The position numbers and the translations under genes are program-made. Shown here piece by piece: positions 1 to 5,348 of a stretch of DNA of 5,348 nucleotides. This stretch comes from an uncultured Variovorax sp. (GTDB taxonomy: Bacteria; Pseudomonadota; Gammaproteobacteria; Burkholderiales; Burkholderiaceae). The notes beneath the pieces were generated by a model, which was not told the origin of the DNA, did no database searches, and saw only the letters and a program-made list of their open reading frames with translations. How positions within the stretch are numbered: the stretch's first letter is position 1; each line of letters opens with the position of its first letter. Location of the stretch: the NCBI GenBank assembly GCA_946478645.1, contig CAMLCW010000356.1:1-5348 (forward strand). Direction: 5' to 3'.

Positions 1-66
1 CGTTCAACTCAGCCAATGCGCTTTCTCCTGGTTGCAAGCCGCCATCCACCGTCCTTGGCCGCGGGG

Positions 67-81
67 CGGCACGCAGTTTGC
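67..81 (+). promoter_or_regulatory. Probable sigma-54 (-24/-12) promoter for the small gene at 145
   Basis: The bases CGGCACG-CAGT-TTGC match the sigma-54 consensus TGGCACG-N4-TTGC except for the first T. The -24 GG is at 68-69 and the -12 GC at 80-81, which gives the required 12-bp offset. Transcription would start near 93, leaving a leader of about 52 nt before the ATG at 145. No convincing -35/-10 pair is seen in the 144 bases upstream of the gene. Most of any upstream enhancer would lie outside the window, so it cannot be examined. The match is read directly; function is inferred from consensus and position. Confidence 0.6.
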
Positions 82-311
82 CGGGTGCCGGGCAGGCCGT
101 GCACGAGAACCCGTAGAGAACGCCTCGTGCGCCTGGAGGTTTGCATGAACGAACTCAGCCGTTACTTCGTCCACCATCCGCTCGAAAATCCAGCGAACTA
201 CCTGGGAACCGACTTCGACCCCGCCGGCGCCGCGGCCTACAGGCTGCGGCTGCGCGCCTGGCAGGAGAACTACCGCGCCCGGCTGCACGCCGGGCAGGAA
301 CGGCCGCTTTC

Positions 312-356
312 GGGTGCAGCATCACCGCAAGGCCGGCCGCACGGGCCGATGCACCC
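312..356. repeat. Inverted repeat just beyond the regulator stop; weak terminator candidate
   Basis: GGGTGCA at 312-318 pairs with TGCACCC at 350-356, and an inner CGGCC at 334-338 pairs with GGCCG at 344-348. It begins 13 bases past the stop of the minus-strand response regulator, so it could form a hairpin in that transcript's tail. The fold has a large asymmetric internal loop, and no T-run follows on the minus strand, so it does not meet the usual rule for an intrinsic terminator. It also lies inside the tail of the plus-strand small gene. Confidence 0.3.
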
Positions 357-368
357 CGCTTCGCCGCC

Positions 369-1760
<1,392 letters not shown>

Positions 1761-1892
1761 TTTGGTTCGTCCCCGGCTGCCTGCCTGCCTTGCGCTTTCG
1801 CGCTTGCCGCCCGCGCGCTGCTGCGCCTGTTGTGTTTCGCTGCACTCCCTGCCGCGCCATATTGCCCTGCAGCGGTGTGCGCCGCGGACGGC

Positions 1893-2246
1893 TCAATCGG
1901 CCATGCCTTGTGCGAATTCGTGCACTCGCTCTGTCAGCGAGGTCATACGCGCCACCTGCCGCTCGAGCACCGCGAGCGCCTCGCGGCGCGTGGCCTCGTC
2001 GTCCGCACTGCGCAGCAGCTCCAGCGCCACGGCCATGGCGCCGACGGGGCTGCGCAGGTCGTGCTCGAGCCGCCGCGCCCACTGCGCGCGCGCCGCCTGC
2101 CGCAGCGCGTGTTCTACCAGCGCCCGGCGTGCAGCGCTGGCCGCACGCGCCTGGCGCGTGCACGTGAGCCCGAGGCCGAGCAGCACCACGCCCGCGCCAG
2201 CCAGCATCGCCCACACACCCTCGTTCTCGCTCGTTGAAATTTTCAT
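1893..2246 (-). CDS. Membrane-anchored H-box (HisKA-like) protein lacking an ATPase domain (117 aa)
   Basis: This short protein has one predicted membrane helix (about residues 11-29, VWAMLAGAGVVLLGLGLTC), a basic Ala/Arg-rich helix (31-58), then an H-box: RRLEHDLRSP with candidate phospho-histidine H62. A second long helix follows to the C-terminus. This is the layout of a histidine-kinase dimerisation/phosphotransfer helical hairpin. A full kinase would continue with an ATP-binding domain of roughly 130-150 residues carrying N, G1 and G2 boxes. None is present here or in the 132 bases before the regulator gene. It may be a phosphotransfer or phosphatase partner of the regulator at 369-1760, may borrow another kinase's ATPase, or may be a degenerate kinase. 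The start at 2246 is chosen because the membrane helix follows immediately; no clear Shine-Dalgarno is seen. A longer frame reaching 2450 would run through the promoter region and is less likely. Confidence 0.8.
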   Translation of the reverse strand: MKISTSENEGVWAMLAGAGVVLLGLGLTCTRQARAASAARRALVEHALRQAARAQWARRLEHDLRSPVGAMAVALELLRSADDEATRREALAVLERQVARMTSLTERVHEFAQGMAD

Positions 2247-2289
2247 GGGCCGGAGTGTGGGGCAAGCGCAGGCGGCTGTCTCTACCCTC

Positions 2290-2328
2290 CCGGCAGGCAA
2301 GTTTTGCAGCAAGGCTTTCTGCTGCCGG
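2290..2328. repeat. Inverted repeat upstream of rpoN, candidate enhancer (activator) site
   Basis: CCGGCAG at 2290-2296 is the perfect reverse complement of CTGCCGG at 2322-2328, with a nested pair GCAGCA (2306-2311) and TGCTGC (2320-2325). Relative to the predicted sigma-54 start near 2422 it lies at about -132 to -94, the usual distance for dimeric sites bound by NtrC-type activators. An AT-rich stretch between it and the promoter (about 2341-2372) could help bending. The adjacent response regulator is the obvious candidate to bind, but this is inferred only from symmetry and position. Alternatively it could be a leader hairpin of the minus-strand transcript. Confidence 0.4.
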
Positions 2329-2343
2329 TGGCGCGCGGGCTGA

Positions 2344-2372
2344 TTTTTACGAACTTTCGAGGTACTGATCAA
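2344..2372 (-). promoter_or_regulatory. Possible sigma-70 promoter for the H-box/response regulator pair
   Basis: On the minus strand TTGATC (2372-2367) and TAAAAA (2349-2344) are separated by exactly 17 bases. Each matches its hexamer consensus at four of six positions. It is the only AT-rich patch in the divergent region and lies about 100 bases upstream of the ATG at 2246. The same patch could instead serve as a bending or IHF-type region for the divergent sigma-54 promoter. A partial ATCAA-N4 match at 2368-2372 is present but incomplete. Confidence 0.35.
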
Positions 2373-2394
2373 GCCCATTCCTGCTTGCAACGCG

Positions 2395-2411
2395 CTGGCA
2401 CGACCGTTGCG
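2395..2411 (+). promoter_or_regulatory. Strong sigma-54 (-24/-12) promoter for the rpoN operon
   Basis: CTGGCACGACCGTTGCG matches the core consensus YTGGCACG-N4-TTGC at every defined position. The -24 GG is at 2397-2398 and the -12 GC at 2409-2410, at the correct 12-bp offset. Transcription would begin near 2422, giving a leader of about 44 nt before the rpoN ATG. The element is flanked by a 6-bp inverted repeat (GCAACG at 2387-2392, CGTTGC at 2405-2410). Since it drives a sigma-54 gene, positive autoregulation is implied, with an activator needed. Confidence 0.85.
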
Positions 2412-2465
2412 CAGGACCGTCTCCCCCGGGCACTGCGCCGACGGGGCCAACCACCACGGAGAACC

Positions 2466-3908
2466 ATGAACACCTCGATGGCGATGCAGGCGCGCCAGGT
2501 CCAGGCGCCCGTTTTCTCGCGCCGGCTGCAGCAGGCAGTGCGGCTGCTCCAGATGTCATCGCTCGACTATGCGCAGGCGCTGCGCGATGCGGCCGAGCTC
2601 AATCCCTTCCTCGAGGTCGATGCGGCGGCCCAGGACGGCAGCGAGGCCGACCCCGCCGTTGCGGCCGACGACGCCGCGCCGGCGCTCGCGGAGAACGACA
2701 TCGACGCCGCTGCCTTCGACCGCCTCACCGCCGCGCCCGCGGCGGGCGAACGCCACCTGTCGCACGACGAGAGCTTCGACCTGATGCAGCGCGTGCCGCT
2801 GCCGGATTCGCTGCGCGCCCACCTGCATGCGCAGCTCGGCGTGCTGCGGCTTTCCGAGCGCGAAGCCGCCTTCGCGCAGGCGTTGATCGAGGCGCTCGAC
2901 GAAGACGGCTACCTGCGCGTGCCGCTCGACGAGATCGGCGCCGCGTTCGGCGAATGCGATGCCGGCGCCGAGCAGGAACTGCGCACCGCGCTGCGCCGCG
3001 TGCAGGCGCTCGATCCGGCGGGTGTGGCGGCGCGCGACCTCGCCGAATGCCTGTGCCTGCAGCTCGATGCGATCGCCGACGCAGGCACGCGCCGGCTCGC
3101 GCGCCGGATCCTCGAACAGCACATCGACCTGCTTGCCACGCGCGACACCGGCCGTCTCGCGCGCGCGCTCGACGCCTCCGCGCAGCAGGCGCAGGCCGCG
3201 GCCGACGCGATCCGGCGACTGAACCCGCGCCCGGGCTGGCAGTTCGGCGAGACCGGCGCGCGCTTCGTGGTGCCCGACGTCACGGTGAGGAAAGTGGCCG
3301 GCGCGTGGCGCACCACCCTCAACCCCGGCGCGGTGCCGCGTGCCCGCGTGAATGCCGAATACGCCCGGCTGTTCGAGAAGCACGGCGACAACAACCGCTC
3401 GCCCGCGATGAAGGAATGCCTCGAACAGGCGCGCTGGATGGCCGGCAACGTGTCGCAGCGCGCCGCCACCATCCTCGGCGTGGCGCGTGCCATCGTGGCG
3501 CGGCAGCAGCTGTTCCTCGAACACGGCCCGCTCGCCATGAAGCCGCTCGGGCTGCGCGAGATCGCGGACGAGGTCGGCGTGCATCCCTCCACCGTGTCGC
3601 GCACCGTGCACAACAAGTACCTCGCCACGCCGGTCGGCGTGTTCGAGCTGCAGTACTTCTTCTCGCGCGGGCTCGCGCATGCCGCCGGCGGCGCGAGCGC
3701 GCCCGTGGCGCTGCAGGGCCTGATCCGCGAGCTCATCGCGGTGGAGAAGCCCGTGGCACCGCTCAGCGACGCCGCGCTCGCGCGCCAGCTCGCGCAACAG
3801 GGGTTCCGCATCGCGCGGCGCACCGTCACCAAGTACCGCCAGAGCATGAACATCGACCCGTTCGAGCGCCGCCGCGTGCAACCGGGTTCGCAGGGCGCAT
3901 CGGCCTGA
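2466..3908 (+). CDS. rpoN: RNA polymerase sigma-54 factor, probably a paralogous copy (480 aa)
   Basis: RpoN directs core RNA polymerase to -24/-12 promoters and needs an AAA+ activator to open them. The full family layout is visible. Region I is a Gln/Leu-rich segment (about 8-50, RRLQQAVRLLQMSSLDYAQAL and NPFLE). A short acidic Asp/Ala region II (about 52-82) follows, then the core-binding domain (about 100-300). The HTH is at about 363-385 (LREIADEVGVHPSTVSRTV), then NKYLATPVGVFELQYFFS (383-400) and the RpoN box ARRTVTKYR (450-458). The usual box is ARRTVAKYRE, so A is replaced by T455 and E by Q459. The length is normal. The ATG at 2466 has GGAGA three bases upstream; in-frame ATGs at 2478 and 2484 are alternatives. 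The canonical rpoN neighbours lptB, hpf and ptsN are absent, which suggests a second rpoN copy. It appears to be the first gene of an operon with two small genes, under its own sigma-54 promoter. Confidence 0.96.
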   Translation: MNTSMAMQARQVQAPVFSRRLQQAVRLLQMSSLDYAQALRDAAELNPFLEVDAAAQDGSEADPAVAADDAAPALAENDIDAAAFDRLTAAPAAGERHLSHDESFDLMQRVPLPDSLRAHLHAQLGVLRLSEREAAFAQALIEALDEDGYLRVPLDEIGAAFGECDAGAEQELRTALRRVQALDPAGVAARDLAECLCLQLDAIADAGTRRLARRILEQHIDLLATRDTGRLARALDASAQQAQAAADAIRRLNPRPGWQFGETGARFVVPDVTVRKVAGAWRTTLNPGAVPRARVNAEYARLFEKHGDNNRSPAMKECLEQARWMAGNVSQRAATILGVARAIVARQQLFLEHGPLAMKPLGLREIADEVGVHPSTVSRTVHNKYLATPVGVFELQYFFSRGLAHAAGGASAPVALQGLIRELIAVEKPVAPLSDAALARQLAQQGFRIARRTVTKYRQSMNIDPFERRRVQPGSQGASA

Positions 3909-3952
3909 TGCGGGCGCACCTGCACCCAATCCATGAAAGGAAGGAGACGACC

Positions 3953-4204
3953 ATGTCCATCGACCCCGAAAAGCCCTACCGCTACCTCGCGCGGCTTGCG
4001 CAGGCGCGCATGCCGGCCTTCGTGACGCGGCCGTCCAAGGTGCGCGTGCTGCGCCGGCTTGCCGCGGCGGGGCAGGTGGAAGTACGCTTCTACCCGCCCG
4101 AAGCCTGCGCGGAGCAGTTCGGCGAGGTGCGCGGATTGACGCCTGCCGGATGGAAGGCCGTCCGACGCGAGGACAGTCCGATGACGATGGAGCAAACGCA
4201 ATGA
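3953..4204 (+). CDS. Small unknown protein, rpoN operon (83 aa)
   Basis: I do not recognise a named family. The ATG at 3953 has a clear Shine-Dalgarno, AAGGAG at 3941-3946, six bases upstream, and lies 44 bases after the rpoN stop. The protein is basic and compact: a helical N-terminus (residues 7-20), then KVRVLRRLAAAGQVEVRFYP (29-48) and VRGLTPAGWKAV (59-70). The pattern of a helix, a strand, then an LTPAG turn recalls the wing and tail of small winged-helix proteins, so a DNA- or protein-binding role is possible but tentative. There is no signal peptide or membrane helix. Its stop overlaps the next start as ATGA at 4201-4204, so the two small genes are probably translationally coupled. Codon use matches rpoN. 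Confidence 0.8.
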   Translation: MSIDPEKPYRYLARLAQARMPAFVTRPSKVRVLRRLAAAGQVEVRFYPPEACAEQFGEVRGLTPAGWKAVRREDSPMTMEQTQ

Positions 4205-4494
4205 ACGCACGCGATGATGCCGCAACACGAGGCGGCGCCCCGGACGCCGGCGAATGCCACGACTTCGACTACCGCGGCTGGCGCTTCATCTACAGCGCAC
4301 GCCGGATGGCCTCGGGCGTGTACCGCCCCGTCGTGGTCTGCCTGGGCCAGGGCCCCGGCCACCGCGAACAGGCACTGCCCGACGACACCGACGAGATCGG
4401 CTACGCCACCGAGGCCGAGGCGCTGCGCCATGCCCAGCAGCAGGCGATGCGCTGGGTGCACGACCGCACGGGCGACGGCCAAGGACAGTTCTAG
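4201..4494 (+). CDS. Small unknown protein, translationally coupled to its neighbour (97 aa)
   Basis: The start at 4201 overlaps the previous stop by four bases, with GGAG at 4189-4192 as ribosome site. After a polar, probably flexible N-terminus (1-18) comes a likely beta-rich segment, FDYRGWRFIYSARRMASGVY (22-41) and RPVVVCLGQ (42-50), then a helix EAEALRHAQQQAMRWVHDR (71-89). The layout of a strand pair with a Gly-containing turn followed by an EAEA...A...W helix resembles small uncharacterised betaproteobacterial proteins (DUF6566-like from memory, not verified). It is soluble, with no export signal. Its place at the end of the rpoN operon suggests it is made when the sigma-54 promoter is on, but its function is unknown. 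Confidence 0.8.
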   Translation: MNARDDAATRGGAPDAGECHDFDYRGWRFIYSARRMASGVYRPVVVCLGQGPGHREQALPDDTDEIGYATEAEALRHAQQQAMRWVHDRTGDGQGQF

Positions 4495-4503
4495 AGGAAC
4501 AGG

Positions 4504-4610
4504 ACGCCCCCCGAAGCGGCTCACTTCGTGTAGCCGCCTCCCCCCACTGGGGGGCGCACCCAGTGGCCGGGCAAAGCCCGTTCCACGGGTGCCCTGGCCT
4601 GGACCCGGGG
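4504..4610. repeat. Hairpin-rich intergenic repeat between convergent genes
   Basis: Three stem-loops follow each other. GCGGCT (4516-4521) pairs with AGCCGC (4532-4537), and CGAAG (4512-4516) with CTTCG (4524-4528) competes with this. C6 (4540-4545) and G6 (4549-4554) flank ACT. A long stem covers 4556-4592: GCACCC, GTGG and CGGGC pair with GCCCG, CCAC and GGGTGC around an AAA loop. The style (C-run/G-run plus a GGGCAAAGCCC hairpin) is one I recall as a dispersed intergenic repeat in Comamonadaceae, so this is probably a REP-like family member; copy number cannot be judged here. Lying between the ends of the plus gene at 4494 and the minus gene at 4616, it could stop transcripts or protect 3' ends on both strands. 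No T-run is present. Confidence 0.65.
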
Positions 4611-4615
4611 TTGGT

Positions 4616-4897
4616 TTACCGGCGGGCGGGTGGCGTTGCGGCGCCGTGCAGCGCGCAGGCGGCGCGGCCCTCGGCGGTGATGGCGGTCACGATCGCGCGC
4701 GCGATGCGGCGCTCGCCGGTGCGCAGCACCACGGTGGGTTCGGTCTGCGCCTGCAGCAGCATGGCGCTGCGCAGCGCGAGGATCTTGTCGATGTCGTCGG
4801 GTTCCGAGCACACCACCGGCAGCTGCCGGCGCAAGAGGTGTTCGAGCAGTTCGTAGCACTCGTTGGCGCGGCCTGCGCGCCGCCGCGGTCTTTTCAT
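4616..4897 (-). CDS. Small unknown soluble protein (93 aa)
   Basis: I do not recognise this protein. Codons carry a very strong G/C third-position bias, which supports real coding. A basic N-terminus (KRPRRRAGR, residues 2-10) leads to a helical segment ECYELLEHLLRRQLPVV (13-29), an acidic turn SEPDDIDKI (31-39), a second helix ALRSAMLLQAQ (41-51), then a strand TVVLRTGERR and a helix to an Ala/Gly-rich tail. It has no signal peptide or membrane helix. A start at 4906, adding three residues (96 aa), is equally possible; neither ATG has a strong Shine-Dalgarno. It converges on the rpoN operon and diverges from the DUF4142-like gene, so it shares the regulatory region at 4907-5060. Confidence 0.7.
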   Translation of the reverse strand: MKRPRRRAGRANECYELLEHLLRRQLPVVCSEPDDIDKILALRSAMLLQAQTEPTVVLRTGERRIARAIVTAITAEGRAACALHGAATPPARR

Positions 4898-4952
4898 GGC
4901 AGTCATCCAGCGTCGATGAAGAAGAAAGGGGTCGGTGCCGAAGCGGCAATCG

Positions 4953-4983
4953 GCATGCCCGATTTCCACGCGTCCGGGCATGC
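4953..4983. repeat. 9-bp perfect inverted repeat in the divergent region, possible operator
   Basis: GCATGCCCG at 4953-4961 is the exact reverse complement of CGGGCATGC at 4975-4983, with a 13-base spacer, so the arm centres are 22 bp (two helical turns) apart. That fits a dimeric DNA-binding protein. The right arm overlaps the -24 part of the sigma-54-like site at 4976-4990, so binding there could block the promoter. A transcript hairpin is an alternative explanation. Confidence 0.45.
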
Positions 4984-4990
4984 ACGTTGC
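4976..4990 (+). promoter_or_regulatory. Possible sigma-54 promoter for the DUF4142-like gene
   Basis: GGGCATG-CACG-TTGC fits the sigma-54 pattern with two mismatches in TGGCACG and a perfect TTGC. The GG (4977-4978) and GC (4989-4990) have the required 12-bp offset. Transcription would start near 5002, 59 bases before the ATG at 5061. Read on the other strand, 4992-4978 gives TGGCAAC-GTGC-ATGC, which also keeps the GG/GC spacing but fits less well, so the site might act both ways. It is weaker than the other two sites, and GG-N10-GC pairs are common in GC-rich DNA. Confidence 0.4.
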
Positions 4991-5060
4991 CACGCAGCAA
5001 GTGGGTACCTCGCTCGCCGAGCGGGGCCGCACGACAACCCGCTATCCAAGGAGCAAACCC

Positions 5061-5312
5061 ATGACCTTCCAGAGCACCGCCTTCCGACTCGGCACCGTCG
5101 CCGCCATTGCTGCAGCCATCTTCACCGCCATGCCGGCCGCGGCGCAGAGCGCCGCCTCGCGCGGCGAACAGGCCACGGCCGCGGAGAGCCGCAACTCGCC
5201 CGGCGCCAAGATCGCCAAGGCCGACGAGCGCATGATGAAGAACCTCGCGCAGGCCAACATCGCCGAGATCGAAACCGGCAAGCTGGCGCAGGAAAAAGCC
5301 GCGAAGGACGAG
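5061..5312 (+). CDS. DUF4142-like exported protein, N-terminal fragment (84 genomic codons)
   Basis: The ATG at 5061 follows AAGGAG at 5048-5053 with good spacing. The N-terminus is a typical Sec signal peptide: polar start, hydrophobic core about 10-24 (LGTVAAIAAAIFTAM), and likely cleavage after AAA near residue 28. The mature part contains KADERMMKNLAQANIAEIETGKLAQEKA (residues 53-80), which resembles the opening of the DUF4142 domain, a ferritin-like helical fold of periplasmic or outer-membrane-associated proteins of unclear role, often linked to stress. The family is usually about 160-190 residues, so roughly half is missing. Genomic sequence ends at 5312; the frame runs on only into adapter. 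The 3' end is therefore an assembly artefact, not a natural truncation. A possible sigma-54 site lies upstream. Confidence 0.8.
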
Positions 5313-5348
5313 AGATCGGAAGAGCGTCGTGTAGGGAAAGAGTGTAGA
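5313..5348. other. Illumina TruSeq adapter sequence at the contig end (artefact)
   Basis: The final 36 bases start AGATCGGAAGAGC and continue exactly as the TruSeq read-through adapter (GTCGTGTAGGGAAAGAGTGTAGA, given here in two parts: GTCGTGTAGGG and AAAGAGTGTAGA). Translated in the frame of the preceding gene it gives RSEERRVGKECR, and in another frame EIGRASCRERV-type residues, both familiar contaminant tails in protein databases. This stretch is not genomic and should be trimmed. Confidence 0.98.

Noticed and set aside
1..20. Adapter sequence at the left end of the contig
   Set aside because: The first bases do not resemble the TruSeq adapter or its complement.
32..37. TTGCAA shared with 2385-2390 as a possible common activator half-site
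   Set aside because: A six-base palindrome found twice is weak evidence, and both copies lie too close to their promoters for a typical enhancer.
16..144. N-terminal extension of the small gene to the ATG at 16
   Set aside because: It would start upstream of the predicted -24/-12 promoter and lacks a ribosome site, while the ATG at 145 has a strong GGAGGT.
1761..1892. A missing kinase ATPase domain hidden by a frameshift between the H-box gene and the regulator
   Set aside because: Only 132 bases are available, far too few for the domain, and no N-box or DxGxG-like motif appears in the surrounding frames.
2247..2450. N-terminal extension of the H-box protein to a start at 2450
   Set aside because: The extra 68 residues cover the divergent promoter region, including the near-perfect sigma-54 site, and add no recognisable domain; the ATG at 2246 directly precedes the membrane helix.
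2556..4228. Two long minus-strand open frames (457 and 439 codons) opposite rpoN
   Set aside because: Both lie antisense to a complete rpoN with all family motifs and have shadow-like composition without motifs or ribosome sites.
4214..5347. A 377-codon plus-strand frame running into the contig end
   Set aside because: It crosses the hairpin repeat, lies antisense to a better-supported small gene, and its last residues come from the sequencing adapter.

Overview
The window looks like a contig end from a GC-rich betaproteobacterium, most likely Comamonadaceae and probably Variovorax-like. I infer this from the strong G/C bias at third codon positions, the small-protein styles, and a C/G-run hairpin repeat at about 4504-4610 of a type I recall between genes in this family. 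No database search was possible. The last 36 bases (5313-5348) are not genomic: they match the Illumina TruSeq adapter.

Layout. A small unknown gene (145-399, +) follows a good -24/-12 (sigma-54) promoter match at 67-81. On the minus strand, a two-gene signalling unit reads leftwards: a short membrane protein with only a histidine-kinase H-box helix region (2246-1893), then an NtrC-type response regulator with receiver, AAA+ and Fis-type HTH domains (1760-369). A 219-bp divergent intergenic region (2247-2465) carries an almost perfect sigma-54 promoter, an upstream inverted repeat and a possible minus-strand sigma-70 promoter. Reading rightwards from it is a complete rpoN-family sigma-54 gene (2466-3908), followed by two small unknown genes (3953-4204 and 4201-4494) in an apparent operon. 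The hairpin-rich repeat separates these from a convergent small gene (4897-4616, -). A further intergenic region with a 9-bp inverted repeat and a third, weaker -24/-12 match leads to a DUF4142-like exported protein (5061 onward), cut off by the adapter.

How it may work together. The window holds a sigma-54 factor, a sigma-54 activator, a possible phosphodonor or phosphotransfer partner, and up to three sigma-54 promoter matches. One of these lies in front of the sigma factor gene itself. A compact, self-amplifying sigma-54 circuit is the most interesting reading: the kinase-like protein modulates the regulator, the regulator plus RpoN drives the rpoN operon, and the small gene at 145 and the exported DUF4142 protein may be outputs. 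The rpoN copy is probably a paralogue, because the usual rpoN neighbours (lptB, hpf, ptsN) are absent and its RpoN box carries substitutions. The circuit is inferred; the individual genes and motifs are read directly.
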